Assembly: GCA_031282835.1 (NCBI GenBank)
Contig: JAITCU010000026.1
Coordinates: forward strand, 1 to 64,000
DNA from: Puniceicoccales bacterium
GTDB lineage: Bacteria > Verrucomicrobiota > Verrucomicrobiia > Opitutales > JAIRLM01
DNA length: 64,000 bases
Direction of reading: 5' to 3'
Shown: positions 1 through 8,338 of the stretch, in pieces
How the letters are laid out: the number at the start of each line of letters is the position of its first letter
Position numbering within the stretch: position 1 is the first letter of the stretch
Made by a program: the position numbers and the translations under genes
The notes under the pieces: generated by a model
The model's input: only the letters and a program-made list of their open reading frames with translations
The model's database searches: none
Told to the model about the DNA's origin: nothing

Positions 1-99
1 AGTTTCTCCCATTTTCGCTCATGGCAAGGGGCGAAAGCAGCTATAGTTATCGCAATGGCAACAATAAACCTGGGGTTTCAGCCTGTAAATGCGTTATAA
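1..99 (+). CDS. C-terminal end of a truncated CDS (...SFSHFRSWQGAKAAIVIAMATINLGFQPVNAL*)
   Basis: Open frame from base 1 to TAA at 97-99; its C-terminus resembles the translated fragment at 17559-17645 (GEDFSRFRTWAAAKAVIGVAVVAINLGF*). Confidence 0.45.
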   Translation, partial: SFSHFRSWQGAKAAIVIAMATINLGFQPVNAL

Positions 100-329
100 A
101 TTAACTCGATGTTAGGGTTCATGGTAAGCCAATTAAAAGTTCGTTCACGCTGGAATCGATGTTGGGGTAAGGTCTGGTCGGTGAGGATTTTTTCAAATTT
201 CGCGTCCGTCCGCTGTCAAAGCAGTAATTGTGGCGGGTACCACGCCCATAAATCCAGAGCGTTAAACTTTTTCACTGAAATGTGAGATTTTTTCGTGAAA
301 TCGGCTTGACTTGCTCTATAAAAACCTTA

Positions 330-545
330 GAAAGTTTCGCGAGATGTGTCTTATAAGTCCCGAGTTCGGGAAGGTTTTTGCTGGAGTCCCCTCCGGGGGC
401 CTTGGGCGGCCTTAGATATATATTGTGAACACCTCGGGCGTAGCGGTGTTACTCCCGGGGAAGGAGCAGCGTGACGGAGATGATAAGGACGTACGCTGTG
501 TTCCTTAGTTCGAGCATATATTTAACGGTGCCACGGCGAAAACCT
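330..545 (+). ncRNA. candidate structured RNA, class unknown
   Basis: Intergenic and rich in local hairpins (CCCGAGTTCGGG; AACACC...GGTGTT; GGAGTCCCC TCC GGGGGCC; CGGCGAAAACCTTTGCCG then CTTTTG). No diagnostic 6S, SRP, tmRNA or RNase P motif confirmed. Confidence 0.25.
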
Positions 546-788
546 TTGCCGCTTTTGCCATTTAATCAAGTGGTGAAAAGTGGCATTTGATCTTTGACAG
601 AAATATTAACATGCGAATTTTGGAGCTTTGCCCCGAAAAGGGCTTTGCAGTGGCTAGTCGTGTGCAATCGTACCGCACAGATTAACCACAGAGGGCTTAT
701 ACATAGCCATTGGTTGCTATTGTAACGGAAGGCTGCTGCTAGAGTCAAATTGGAGAGCCCCGTCAAACGGGCTGGGTTGCGGGTCGTT

Positions 789-808
789 GTGTTTATACGT
801 ATAAACAC
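789..808. promoter_or_regulatory. perfect 20-bp palindrome GTGTTTATACGTATAAACAC upstream of tilS
   Basis: Exact inverted repeat in the sequence, ~90 bp before the tilS ATG. Confidence 0.4.
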
Positions 809-900
809 GAAATGGCCCAGACAACTGTCACAACGGGGATGCCGATGCTGAAATCTAGGAATTTGGGTTTTGCAAGTCGCGGAAAAATTGTTTTTCATTT

Positions 901-1914
901 ATGAATGAGATGAATTCTATTGGAAGCTGTATGGAGGGCGGCGTTATTTCGTTAAGCGGAGGACTAATCCGCTTTTTGGGAGACACGGCGCCGACGAAGC
1001 TTTGTGTGGCGTGTTCCGGCGGAAGCGATTCCGTAGCACTTTTGGCATTGCTATGTCGGGAAAAATCCCTGCATCATAGGTTGGTTGTCCTGCATTTCAA
1101 CCATGGCACACGCGGTGGCGCCTCCGATGGTGATGCTGATTTTGTCCAGAACTTGGCAAAAGAGGCACGAATTCCTGCCATCATTGGCCATCGAGATGAT
1201 GTCGCCTTACCACATTTCAACGAGGATTTGCTACGGCGCTGCCGATTTCGGTTTTTTCACCGAGAAATGGCTCGCTTGTCCACGCCATACCTGCTCACCG
1301 CACACAATAGGGACGATGTGATTGAAACCTTTCTCATGCGCCTGGCACGGGGCTCATCCATCGACGGGCTAGCCGCGCTACGGCCCGTGGAACATCGCCG
1401 CGACGGCCGTATTTACGTGCGCCCTCTCCTCTCCCTGTCCAAGGATGTTTTGCGCAACTATCTTCTGGTGGAGCGTATCCCCTGGCGTGAGGATGAGAGC
1501 AATGCGTCAGAGCTTTACTTACGCAATCGCGTGCGGCATCAGCTTATTCCCCTTTGGGAAACCCTCGAACCCGAACGGCCTTTAAAATCCTGCCTGCTGC
1601 TAACGCGTACTCTGCTAGTAGAAGATGCGGACGCGCTTGTGGAACTGAGCAACCGCTGCTTTCAAATGGCCTTTCACGAAAACCGCCTAAACCTGGAAGC
1701 TTTAGCGGGTCAGCCGTTGGCCATTCTGCGTCGGGTACTGCATCTATTTTTTCTGGAAAACGGCCATATCCTTGAACGAGCCCGAGCCGACCACTTGCTC
1801 AACATGTTGCGGCGTGGAAAACCTTTCAAAGTTTCGGTCGCATCGAATGTGACATGCATTTCCACGGGGTTGCAGATTTATCTGCAGCAAACGCACCATC
1901 CGAAAACGCCGTAA
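901..1914 (+). CDS. tilS: tRNA(Ile)-lysidine synthase
   Basis: N-terminal PP-loop motif VACSGGSDSVALL and TilS-like length and layout. Confidence 0.9.
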   Translation: MNEMNSIGSCMEGGVISLSGGLIRFLGDTAPTKLCVACSGGSDSVALLALLCREKSLHHRLVVLHFNHGTRGGASDGDADFVQNLAKEARIPAIIGHRDDVALPHFNEDLLRRCRFRFFHREMARLSTPYLLTAHNRDDVIETFLMRLARGSSIDGLAALRPVEHRRDGRIYVRPLLSLSKDVLRNYLLVERIPWREDESNASELYLRNRVRHQLIPLWETLEPERPLKSCLLLTRTLLVEDADALVELSNRCFQMAFHENRLNLEALAGQPLAILRRVLHLFFLENGHILERARADHLLNMLRRGKPFKVSVASNVTCISTGLQIYLQQTHHPKTP

Positions 1915-1934
1915 CCCAGGGAACCCGTAGGTAT

Positions 1935-2882
1935 TCAAAATGCGGATCGGCATTCGCTTCGTATTTTTTGCGGTAAACTGGTGGCGATTATCTTGGTGGC
2001 AGATTCAGCGTTTCCATCTCCAACTGGAGTACCATTAATCTTCACAACGGGAACAACTTTCCCACACGGGCGGACAAGGAAGCACTCAGTGGCCGTTGAC
2101 AAGTCCTGGAGGCGTAGCTGTTTTGCGGAGACCTTCATCTCATCAACACCGGGCAAGATAGGATGCAAAAATTTCCCCAGGAACCAGGGCCGATCCAGGG
2201 CAGGAGTGAAGATATCTTTCCCGGATATGGCGAAAAGGTCCCCCTGGGTGCAGCCGCATATCACGCCGTTGGCGTCCGCCAAAATCGCGCCGTCGGCCGC
2301 TTTTTGCTTGGCTTCCGCCTGCGCCAGGAAGGTTCCCAGTTTTCCAAGTGTATACCGCTCCCATTGTAAAATCTTATCCCCGAGGGGAAAGTTCTCCAGT
2401 GACGCGAGCGAGATGCCAGCTGGTTCCTCCCGGGAAAGGGCTTTGGCGAGGATGACCAGCGCCGGTGCAGGACCGCATTCAACTTTTGCCGTTTTTTCAG
2501 CCGATTTTACCTCCACGTCTGTCTTTTCGGATGTCGCTTTTTGCCCTTTTTCGCCGTTTTCCGCGCTGGCGCAAGCGCAGCAGCACGGACTGGATCCGGC
2601 ACTGAGAATGAGGGTCAGGAGAGCGTCGCCCCCGTTGAACCCGTTCATATCGTAGGTATTTGCCAACGCGTCCTTGATATCACCTAGCTGCCACGGAAAA
2701 TCCATTTTCAGTTCGGCGGCAAACGTTTGGAGATATTCCAGCCGCTCATCCAAGTGGAAGAACATTCCCTCGCGGCAAACGAAATGCTCTCGGATGCCCC
2801 TTCCGGACAAGAAACTGTCATCCAGGGTAGAAATTTTTGCGTCCCGTTCCGCGTATAGCGCACCGTCAATGTAGATTTTCAT
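1935..2882 (-). CDS. class IV aminotransferase (branched-chain aminotransferase / aminodeoxychorismate lyase family)
   Basis: MKIYIDGALYAERDAKISTLDDSFLSGRGIREHF is typical of the class IV PLP fold; start reassigned to the internal ATG. Confidence 0.75.
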   Translation of the reverse strand: MKIYIDGALYAERDAKISTLDDSFLSGRGIREHFVCREGMFFHLDERLEYLQTFAAELKMDFPWQLGDIKDALANTYDMNGFNGGDALLTLILSAGSSPCCCACASAENGEKGQKATSEKTDVEVKSAEKTAKVECGPAPALVILAKALSREEPAGISLASLENFPLGDKILQWERYTLGKLGTFLAQAEAKQKAADGAILADANGVICGCTQGDLFAISGKDIFTPALDRPWFLGKFLHPILPGVDEMKVSAKQLRLQDLSTATECFLVRPCGKVVPVVKINGTPVGDGNAESATKIIATSLPQKIRSECRSAF

Positions 2883-2928
2883 CGCCCAGGCTATGTTAGC
2901 CCAGGAGCGGAAAATGAAAACACTTTTC

Positions 2929-3309
2929 CTATTTTCCCACGAACATAGACCGAATAAGGTCATCGGCAGTGGTTCCCGCTGGCTTTTGGGCGCGCAACCC
3001 AGCGGTCATAAATGCGACGATTTTTTCAAACTCATTAGCGAAATCAATGTCGTGTTCCTTTTGAAATTTTTCTACGACACTGCCGAGTTCCTCAAGCGTT
3101 AGGTCAGAAACCTGGTTCATTGCCTGGGTAAAGGATTCCTGAATTTTGCCTTCGCGGGCCAGGCGTGCGAATACCTTCAATATCATGTACGCCTTTCGTG
3201 CGTCCGGGTCACCGGCGTATCCCTCTTCGGAAATCTTTTCCGCTTCCGAATCCCATGAGTCCGCCACCTTCCGCACGATGTCGTCCACGCCCTCATCCAT
3301 TATTTCCAT
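2929..3309 (-). CDS. hypothetical protein, 126 aa
   Basis: Complete ORF in operon-like orientation with the aminotransferase; helical, acidic. Confidence 0.6.
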   Translation of the reverse strand: MEIMDEGVDDIVRKVADSWDSEAEKISEEGYAGDPDARKAYMILKVFARLAREGKIQESFTQAMNQVSDLTLEELGSVVEKFQKEHDIDFANEFEKIVAFMTAGLRAQKPAGTTADDLIRSMFVGK

Positions 3310-3344
3310 TTAGCGGAATAAACTTGATGCGCAAATTAAAAATT

Positions 3345-6020
3345 TTAACCCGTGCCCCCTTCGGACGCTGACACAGCGTCATCGCACAGGTAAGGCAGCA
3401 ATATCGAAATCGCCACGGTTTCGGACATGACCAATTTTTCAATAAGCTCACGAAATTCGGCCTTGGGCAACGTGCCCTTTATCTCTTCCAAGTAAGCCCG
3501 ACGCATATCATATGACCCCGGTTTGGAGAGCGCCGGCACGAAACAATCAATCAAATCGCCGCTGTTTCCGGTTTCCTCCACTAGCCACAGGAGAAAACGC
3601 AATGAGAAACCAATGTCGAAGTTAGATTGTATCGCCTGTTTTAGAGCGTCCTCCGGGAGCGCTTTTCCAGCAGCCAACAAATCATTCTCCCACGGCTCGC
3701 GTTGTACGGTGCTACTTTCCAAGAGAAGACCTATGTCATTTTGCTCCCAAGTCATATGCCCGCAAATATCCGCTAAGTCCGCTGGTGACATGCGGCCCTG
3801 TCTGCACATGTCGTCCATAAATTTGCACAATGCATTCCGCAGCTCAGCGGATGGATATTTCGCTGCCACGGGCAACGCATCATCGCCATAGGCACCGTGT
3901 AACGCTCTAATTACCCTATCGTTATCAACACCAATAAACATGCGCACAAAATCAATTGCCTCATATCTCTTTGTCGCCGCCTCCATAACGCTATCGAAGG
4001 CCCCTGGCGATATGCTGTTCTGTACCCGGGATACGATCTCTCGCGCGACCACTATTCCGATGCCGTCATCCATACTCGCTAGCGTACCTAGTATTTGGGT
4101 TACCATATCGGCGGCATCAGGGGCTCTTTGGGTCAACACAGCGCATAAAAGCATCGCAATTCCAGGCGCATCACCAGGATAAAGCTTTACGGAAGTCGCT
4201 AAAATCACCTGCCACACGCCACTAGCGTACATTTTGTATGTACTGGCGCGAGCGAGAAATTCACTAACCCCGTCAAATTCCCTCTGAGCTCCAAGTTCTT
4301 TAAGAATCGCCCGTGCCGCCCATTCACTGGCATCATCCCCCATGGACAATAGCAATTCTACCTCCTCTCCCCCTTGTGCGCTACAAAGCAGTTGCCATAT
4401 AAGCCTGTACCCCCATTCCGTTGGGTTCTCCATAATGGCTCGGATAACAGCACCGGACGCATCCAAATACCCTATCATTTGTACGCATGCGCCCATGTCC
4501 AATGCCCCGAAGTCATGGGTGTCAAAGACGCGCCCACTAAGGTTCCTCCCGTCGGGGGATAGTATTCGTTCAAATTCGCCCATATCCGTGACAGCGGTTC
4601 GGCCAGAGCCATGGCTAAACAACTCACCCGTTGAATGTTGATGTACAGCTTTCGTTACTTGTTGGGCCAAACCTGCATCCATTGTTGAATGTTGATGTAC
4701 AGCTTTCGTTACTTGTTGGGCCAAACCTGCATCCATTTTCGCCAGCAAATCGCCAAACTCCTCTCGGAGCTGTGGGTCCAGTTGACCCAGTACGGAAACA
4801 ACAAATTCTATGGAGTCACGCTCCCTCACAATCTCGATTGCGAGTTCACGCGCGTGCTTCATTGCAATCGGAGAATTCTCCGTCAAAAACAGGAATACAA
4901 TGTCCGTTGCCGTTGCCCCTTGCACCATCCTTTTTCCATATTCAGTGGATGTTAGCGCGTCCAAAAGTGCGACCCCATCGCATGACCGGGAAAGTACGCT
5001 CCTCATTGCCGCTTCTGGGGGGACGGCCTTTTCCATAAAATCTACCAACTTTTTTGTTTCCGTTGTCGCCAAAAGAAGGTCCACAAGTTCTACAGCTAAT
5101 TTCTTATTCTTCTGGATAAGAGGAAGAATCTGATCGTCACAGGCGCATTCGGGCGTTATCGCAAGTAATGCCAAAGCTCCTTCATTATCGCCAGAGATGA
5201 TGCAATTGGCAATGGCATCTCTTATTGCTTGCTGAGGTGTGTCTTTTACCAGCTTAGACGCCTCCCCAAGTATATGTAAGATATCAGCCATATTCTCCTT
5301 GGAGTTTTCTAGTCTTTTCCTAATAGCATCAATTTTAGACGCAAACTCCTCCGCAGGGGTTGGTTTCTTGGGGCCCGGATCGCCATCCTCAGTTGACTTC
5401 GGCTGCTCCGGATGATCGTCTTTTGCTGGGGGAATCCATCTCGGCGTGGGATCGTCTCGTGCCGGAGGAGTCTCTTCCTTCGGGGCAGCGCTTTCTACCA
5501 CAGGACTCTCATTCTCAACTGTGGCCGTCTCCCCCGGCGCGGAAGCGCTTTTCACGGGCACGGGGTTTCCGATGGCAGTTTCCGTAGCACTACCCGTCGC
5601 GTCCTGACTCAACGGTGGCTGTACCAGCGTAATATTTTTAGCATGAACCAGGATCTCATTCACACGCTTTTTCGCTTCCGCAACCAGTTTGACTTCTTTC
5701 GCGTCCCTCCGGGGAAGCCAATAGTCGAGGGCAATGAGAGATGTGGTGAAAGTGAGACCCTTTGCCGGCGTCTGGGCAATGGATCGCTTGATGATCCACA
5801 AAATGAGTGTCCCGATCCCAGGGAGAACACACTGGAACACGTAAAACAGCACGCGGCCCAAACGGAAGGCGCGCGCATTGAAAGTGCATACGCACCTAAC
5901 CCGTGACTTCCCACCGGCAAAGCTCACACCCCCGCTGGTTGGTGTGGGCTCAGAAAAAGATGTTAAAAACCCTGCTCCGAACCCGATTCCAGACGCGTCC
6001 CGAGAGGTCGATACACACAT
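3345..6020 (-). CDS. large hypothetical protein, N-terminal hydrophobic segments, Pro/Glu-rich linker and helical body
   Basis: 891-aa ORF; hydrophobic N-terminal stretches (VLFYVFQCVLPGIGTLILWII; LTFTTSLIALDYWL), then low-complexity linker. Confidence 0.75.
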   Translation of the reverse strand: MCVSTSRDASGIGFGAGFLTSFSEPTPTSGGVSFAGGKSRVRCVCTFNARAFRLGRVLFYVFQCVLPGIGTLILWIIKRSIAQTPAKGLTFTTSLIALDYWLPRRDAKEVKLVAEAKKRVNEILVHAKNITLVQPPLSQDATGSATETAIGNPVPVKSASAPGETATVENESPVVESAAPKEETPPARDDPTPRWIPPAKDDHPEQPKSTEDGDPGPKKPTPAEEFASKIDAIRKRLENSKENMADILHILGEASKLVKDTPQQAIRDAIANCIISGDNEGALALLAITPECACDDQILPLIQKNKKLAVELVDLLLATTETKKLVDFMEKAVPPEAAMRSVLSRSCDGVALLDALTSTEYGKRMVQGATATDIVFLFLTENSPIAMKHARELAIEIVRERDSIEFVVSVLGQLDPQLREEFGDLLAKMDAGLAQQVTKAVHQHSTMDAGLAQQVTKAVHQHSTGELFSHGSGRTAVTDMGEFERILSPDGRNLSGRVFDTHDFGALDMGACVQMIGYLDASGAVIRAIMENPTEWGYRLIWQLLCSAQGGEEVELLLSMGDDASEWAARAILKELGAQREFDGVSEFLARASTYKMYASGVWQVILATSVKLYPGDAPGIAMLLCAVLTQRAPDAADMVTQILGTLASMDDGIGIVVAREIVSRVQNSISPGAFDSVMEAATKRYEAIDFVRMFIGVDNDRVIRALHGAYGDDALPVAAKYPSAELRNALCKFMDDMCRQGRMSPADLADICGHMTWEQNDIGLLLESSTVQREPWENDLLAAGKALPEDALKQAIQSNFDIGFSLRFLLWLVEETGNSGDLIDCFVPALSKPGSYDMRRAYLEEIKGTLPKAEFRELIEKLVMSETVAISILLPYLCDDAVSASEGGTG
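4630..4737. repeat. two identical 54-bp tandem units inside the 891-aa ORF
   Basis: gttgaatgttgatgtacagctttcgttacttgttgggccaaacctgcatccatt at 4630-4683 and 4684-4737; encodes MDAGLAQQVTKAVHQHST twice. Confidence 0.95.
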
Positions 6021-6159
6021 ACGGCACTAAGTAGGTATAAAGATTGCCAACATAGTCAAGCCTGTTTGCTAAGCATTGCACGCGCCTCGGGTGGCCATGC
6101 GGTTTTTTTGCCGTGCCCCATCGAAAATTTGACAAAAGTTAGCCAAAATCACAACTGGG

Positions 6160-6190
6160 TTGACAAATCTCTATTCCCCAGCAATATGGT
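6160..6190 (+). promoter_or_regulatory. putative promoter of cassette copy 1 (TTGACA ... CAATAT/TATGGT)
   Basis: TTGACA at 6160-6165 and a -10-like box at 6182-6190, conserved among copies. Confidence 0.5.
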
Positions 6191-6224
6191 CCCAGAATCA
6201 GGATTCTAAAAAAGGAGATTCAAT

Positions 6225-6410
6225 ATGAAAAATACCACCGCATTCACGACAAATACTTTTGATGGTGATTGGGAACTGCAAATGTCCCCAGTCCTAGAAC
6301 TGCCACCCGGCCTCAAGCCGGAACCCCCATTTTTACGGGAATTCCCCGCGTTTTTAGGCCGGGCCAGCTCGCTGTCAGCGGCAAAAGCCATTTGGGAAAT
6401 ATCTTCTTAA
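6225..6410 (+). CDS. small cassette protein, copy 1 (MKNTTAFTTNTFDGDWELQ...)
   Basis: 61-aa ORF preceded by AAAAAAGGAGATTCAAT; related ORFs at 19027 and 33672. Confidence 0.6.
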   Translation: MKNTTAFTTNTFDGDWELQMSPVLELPPGLKPEPPFLREFPAFLGRASSLSAAKAIWEISS

Positions 6411-6820
6411 ATAAAAAACCAAGCCACCTCATCCGATTGGAGAACCTATGAAAATCAACAAAAAACTAAGGACGAATTATTGCCCTAACAAACAAGTCGA
6501 GGACAACAACAGTGTTGGACCCGCTAACTGTAACATCGCATCCCGAGAGCGTTCTGTGGATATTTCGACACCGTTCCCCGGGATTAATTATAAATTTCCC
6601 ACAAGTATGACCACACTTGAAAAGATTTCCCCCGGGCGCAGTGGAAATGTTAGACGTGCCAACGTCTTTCGTAATTTTTCCGCGCCCCGGCACGGAGGAA
6701 AGAGGGGCAGATTGGCCAAAATTTTTGGCAAGCATATCTTGACATGGGCAACTTTTGGGACGGATATGCGCCCATTGGTTTGGTTTTGAACGTTATGATT
6801 TGCCGTTGAATTGGTTTTTT

Positions 6821-7252
6821 ATGAGTACGACATTGGCAAAAAAGGAGCAGCACGGTTCCGGGCAGAAGCGGTGGGTTTTGCTCGATGCGGCGGGTATGAG
6901 TTTGGGCAGGTTAGCCGTGCGCGTTGCGAACATACTGCGCGGTAGGCACCGGCCAATTTATACGCCCCACGTGGATACGGGCGATTTTGTTATCGTCATC
7001 AACGCCGACAAGGTACGGCTAACCGGTGCCAAAGACGCTAAGAAGGAGTATATGTTCTATACTGGGTTCATAGGCAATGAGCGGTATCGTAGCGCGACTG
7101 AAATGAAGGGCCGGGATTCGCGGTTCCTCGTCGAACACGCGGTCAAGGGCATGCTCCCCAAAAACCGCTTGGCCGATCAGATGATTCGCAAGTTGAAGGT
7201 TTACGGCGGCGCGGAGCACCGCAACGGGGCGCAGATGCCCGTCAAATTATAA
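6821..7252 (+). CDS. rplM: 50S ribosomal protein L13
   Basis: KRWVLLDAAGMSLGRLAVRVANILRG...YTPHVDTGDFVIVINADKVRLTG; start moved to the internal ATG. Confidence 0.95.
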   Translation: MSTTLAKKEQHGSGQKRWVLLDAAGMSLGRLAVRVANILRGRHRPIYTPHVDTGDFVIVINADKVRLTGAKDAKKEYMFYTGFIGNERYRSATEMKGRDSRFLVEHAVKGMLPKNRLADQMIRKLKVYGGAEHRNGAQMPVKL

Positions 7253-7263
7253 GGGTTTGTTCC

Positions 7264-7665
7264 ATGGCAACGGATGAAGGTGGAGAATTTTTAGGAACCG
7301 GTCGGCGGAAGACGGCGGTAGCGCGGGTGCGTCTCTCCCGCGGATCGGGTAAGGTCTCGATCAACGGGAAGTCTGTCACGGATTATTGTCGGGATACGGA
7401 GTTCTCCCGCGTGGCCCTTGCCCCCGTCGCCCTTGCGGAGATGGAAGGGATGCTCAACATCGGCGTGCGTGTTGGTGGTGGTGGCGTTATAGGCCAGGCC
7501 GGCGCGATTTCCCATGCCATTTCCCGAGCGCTCGTCGCCATGCAACCTGAAGTACGATCCGGACTCAAGCGCGCGATGATGCTCCGTCGGGACCCGCGCA
7601 TGAAAGAGCGCAAGAAGGCCGGACAGCCTGGTGCGCGCAAGAGGTTTCAATTCTCCAAGCGTTGA
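7264..7665 (+). CDS. rpsI: 30S ribosomal protein S9
   Basis: GTGRRKTAVARVRLSRGSGKVSINGK ... C-terminal KKAGQPGARKRFQFSKR. Confidence 0.96.
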   Translation: MATDEGGEFLGTGRRKTAVARVRLSRGSGKVSINGKSVTDYCRDTEFSRVALAPVALAEMEGMLNIGVRVGGGGVIGQAGAISHAISRALVAMQPEVRSGLKRAMMLRRDPRMKERKKAGQPGARKRFQFSKR

Positions 7666-7825
7666 TGAGGACAGAGATCGCAGCCCATGGGTTTCCTTCC
7701 CGTGTCTCATTTTCGACACGCGAGCGCAGGGAGTTGGCCCTGGTGGTGGTGCAGCTGATTTCGGCGGTTGTGTGATTTAGCAATTTTTTATTGAACATAA
7801 GGTCCGGGGCCGCCATAATGGTCCC

Positions 7826-8329
7826 ATGTCCGTTAACATGCCTCCAGGAGCGTCTCGTCCACTGGGATCGCGGGCTGTTGCCACCCCTCCGGATGAAAAA
7901 TTTGATTCCAAAGGTGGTGCCAGCGCGCCGAAACCACTGCCGAGTGGGACATCCAGCGGCAGTGGATCAGCTTCCACTTCTGCCTCCGATGACGAAGCGG
8001 GAAGTACATCCGTCTCCGAAGCCGCCGCTGAAGAAGGAGGCACAGAGGCGCTGGATGGCGAGGATATGGGCGCCGTGGTTACTGCGGGCGAGTCCCACGT
8101 TGATACTTCTGTTGCAGAAGAGGCAGAAGCTGTAGGCGCTGGTTTTAAAAAAGAAGAGGGTATTGAGGAAGACGACGAAGGAGATGACGAAGAGGACGAT
8201 GAAAGTGGAGCTGGCAAAAACGCAGACACCGAAAATGTGCACGTGGAAGAAAATTGCTGCTCGCCGGAGGAAATTCCACAGGAACTGGTCTCGGAATTCA
8301 ACCTAGGACATCTTATCATCAAGGCTTAA
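7826..8329 (+). CDS. acidic low-complexity hypothetical protein
   Basis: 167-aa ORF rich in E/D/S/G, ends just before glgP. Confidence 0.6.
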   Translation: MSVNMPPGASRPLGSRAVATPPDEKFDSKGGASAPKPLPSGTSSGSGSASTSASDDEAGSTSVSEAAAEEGGTEALDGEDMGAVVTAGESHVDTSVAEEAEAVGAGFKKEEGIEEDDEGDDEEDDESGAGKNADTENVHVEENCCSPEEIPQELVSEFNLGHLIIKA

Positions 8330-8338
8330 GGGGGAAAA

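Larger units (their letters stand above)
6130..6475 (+). repeat. dispersed small-ORF cassette, copy 1
   Basis: Shared promoter-like region TTGACAAAT..CAGCAATATGGT, palindrome AGAATCAGGATTCT, RBS and ORF start match copies near 18.9, 33.6 and 36.2 kb. Confidence 0.85.

Noticed and set aside
330-545. Assignment as 6S RNA or SRP RNA
   Set aside because: GGAAGGAGCAGC is reminiscent of SRP domain IV but lacks the exact CAGG/GGAA/AGCA loop; no confident class.
566-898. 110-aa minus-strand ORF before tilS
   Set aside because: No recognisable features, contains the 20-bp palindrome, and fits intergenic DNA better.
7777-8322. 181-aa Ser/Pro-rich minus-strand ORF
   Set aside because: Shadow frame of the acidic low-complexity gene on the plus strand.
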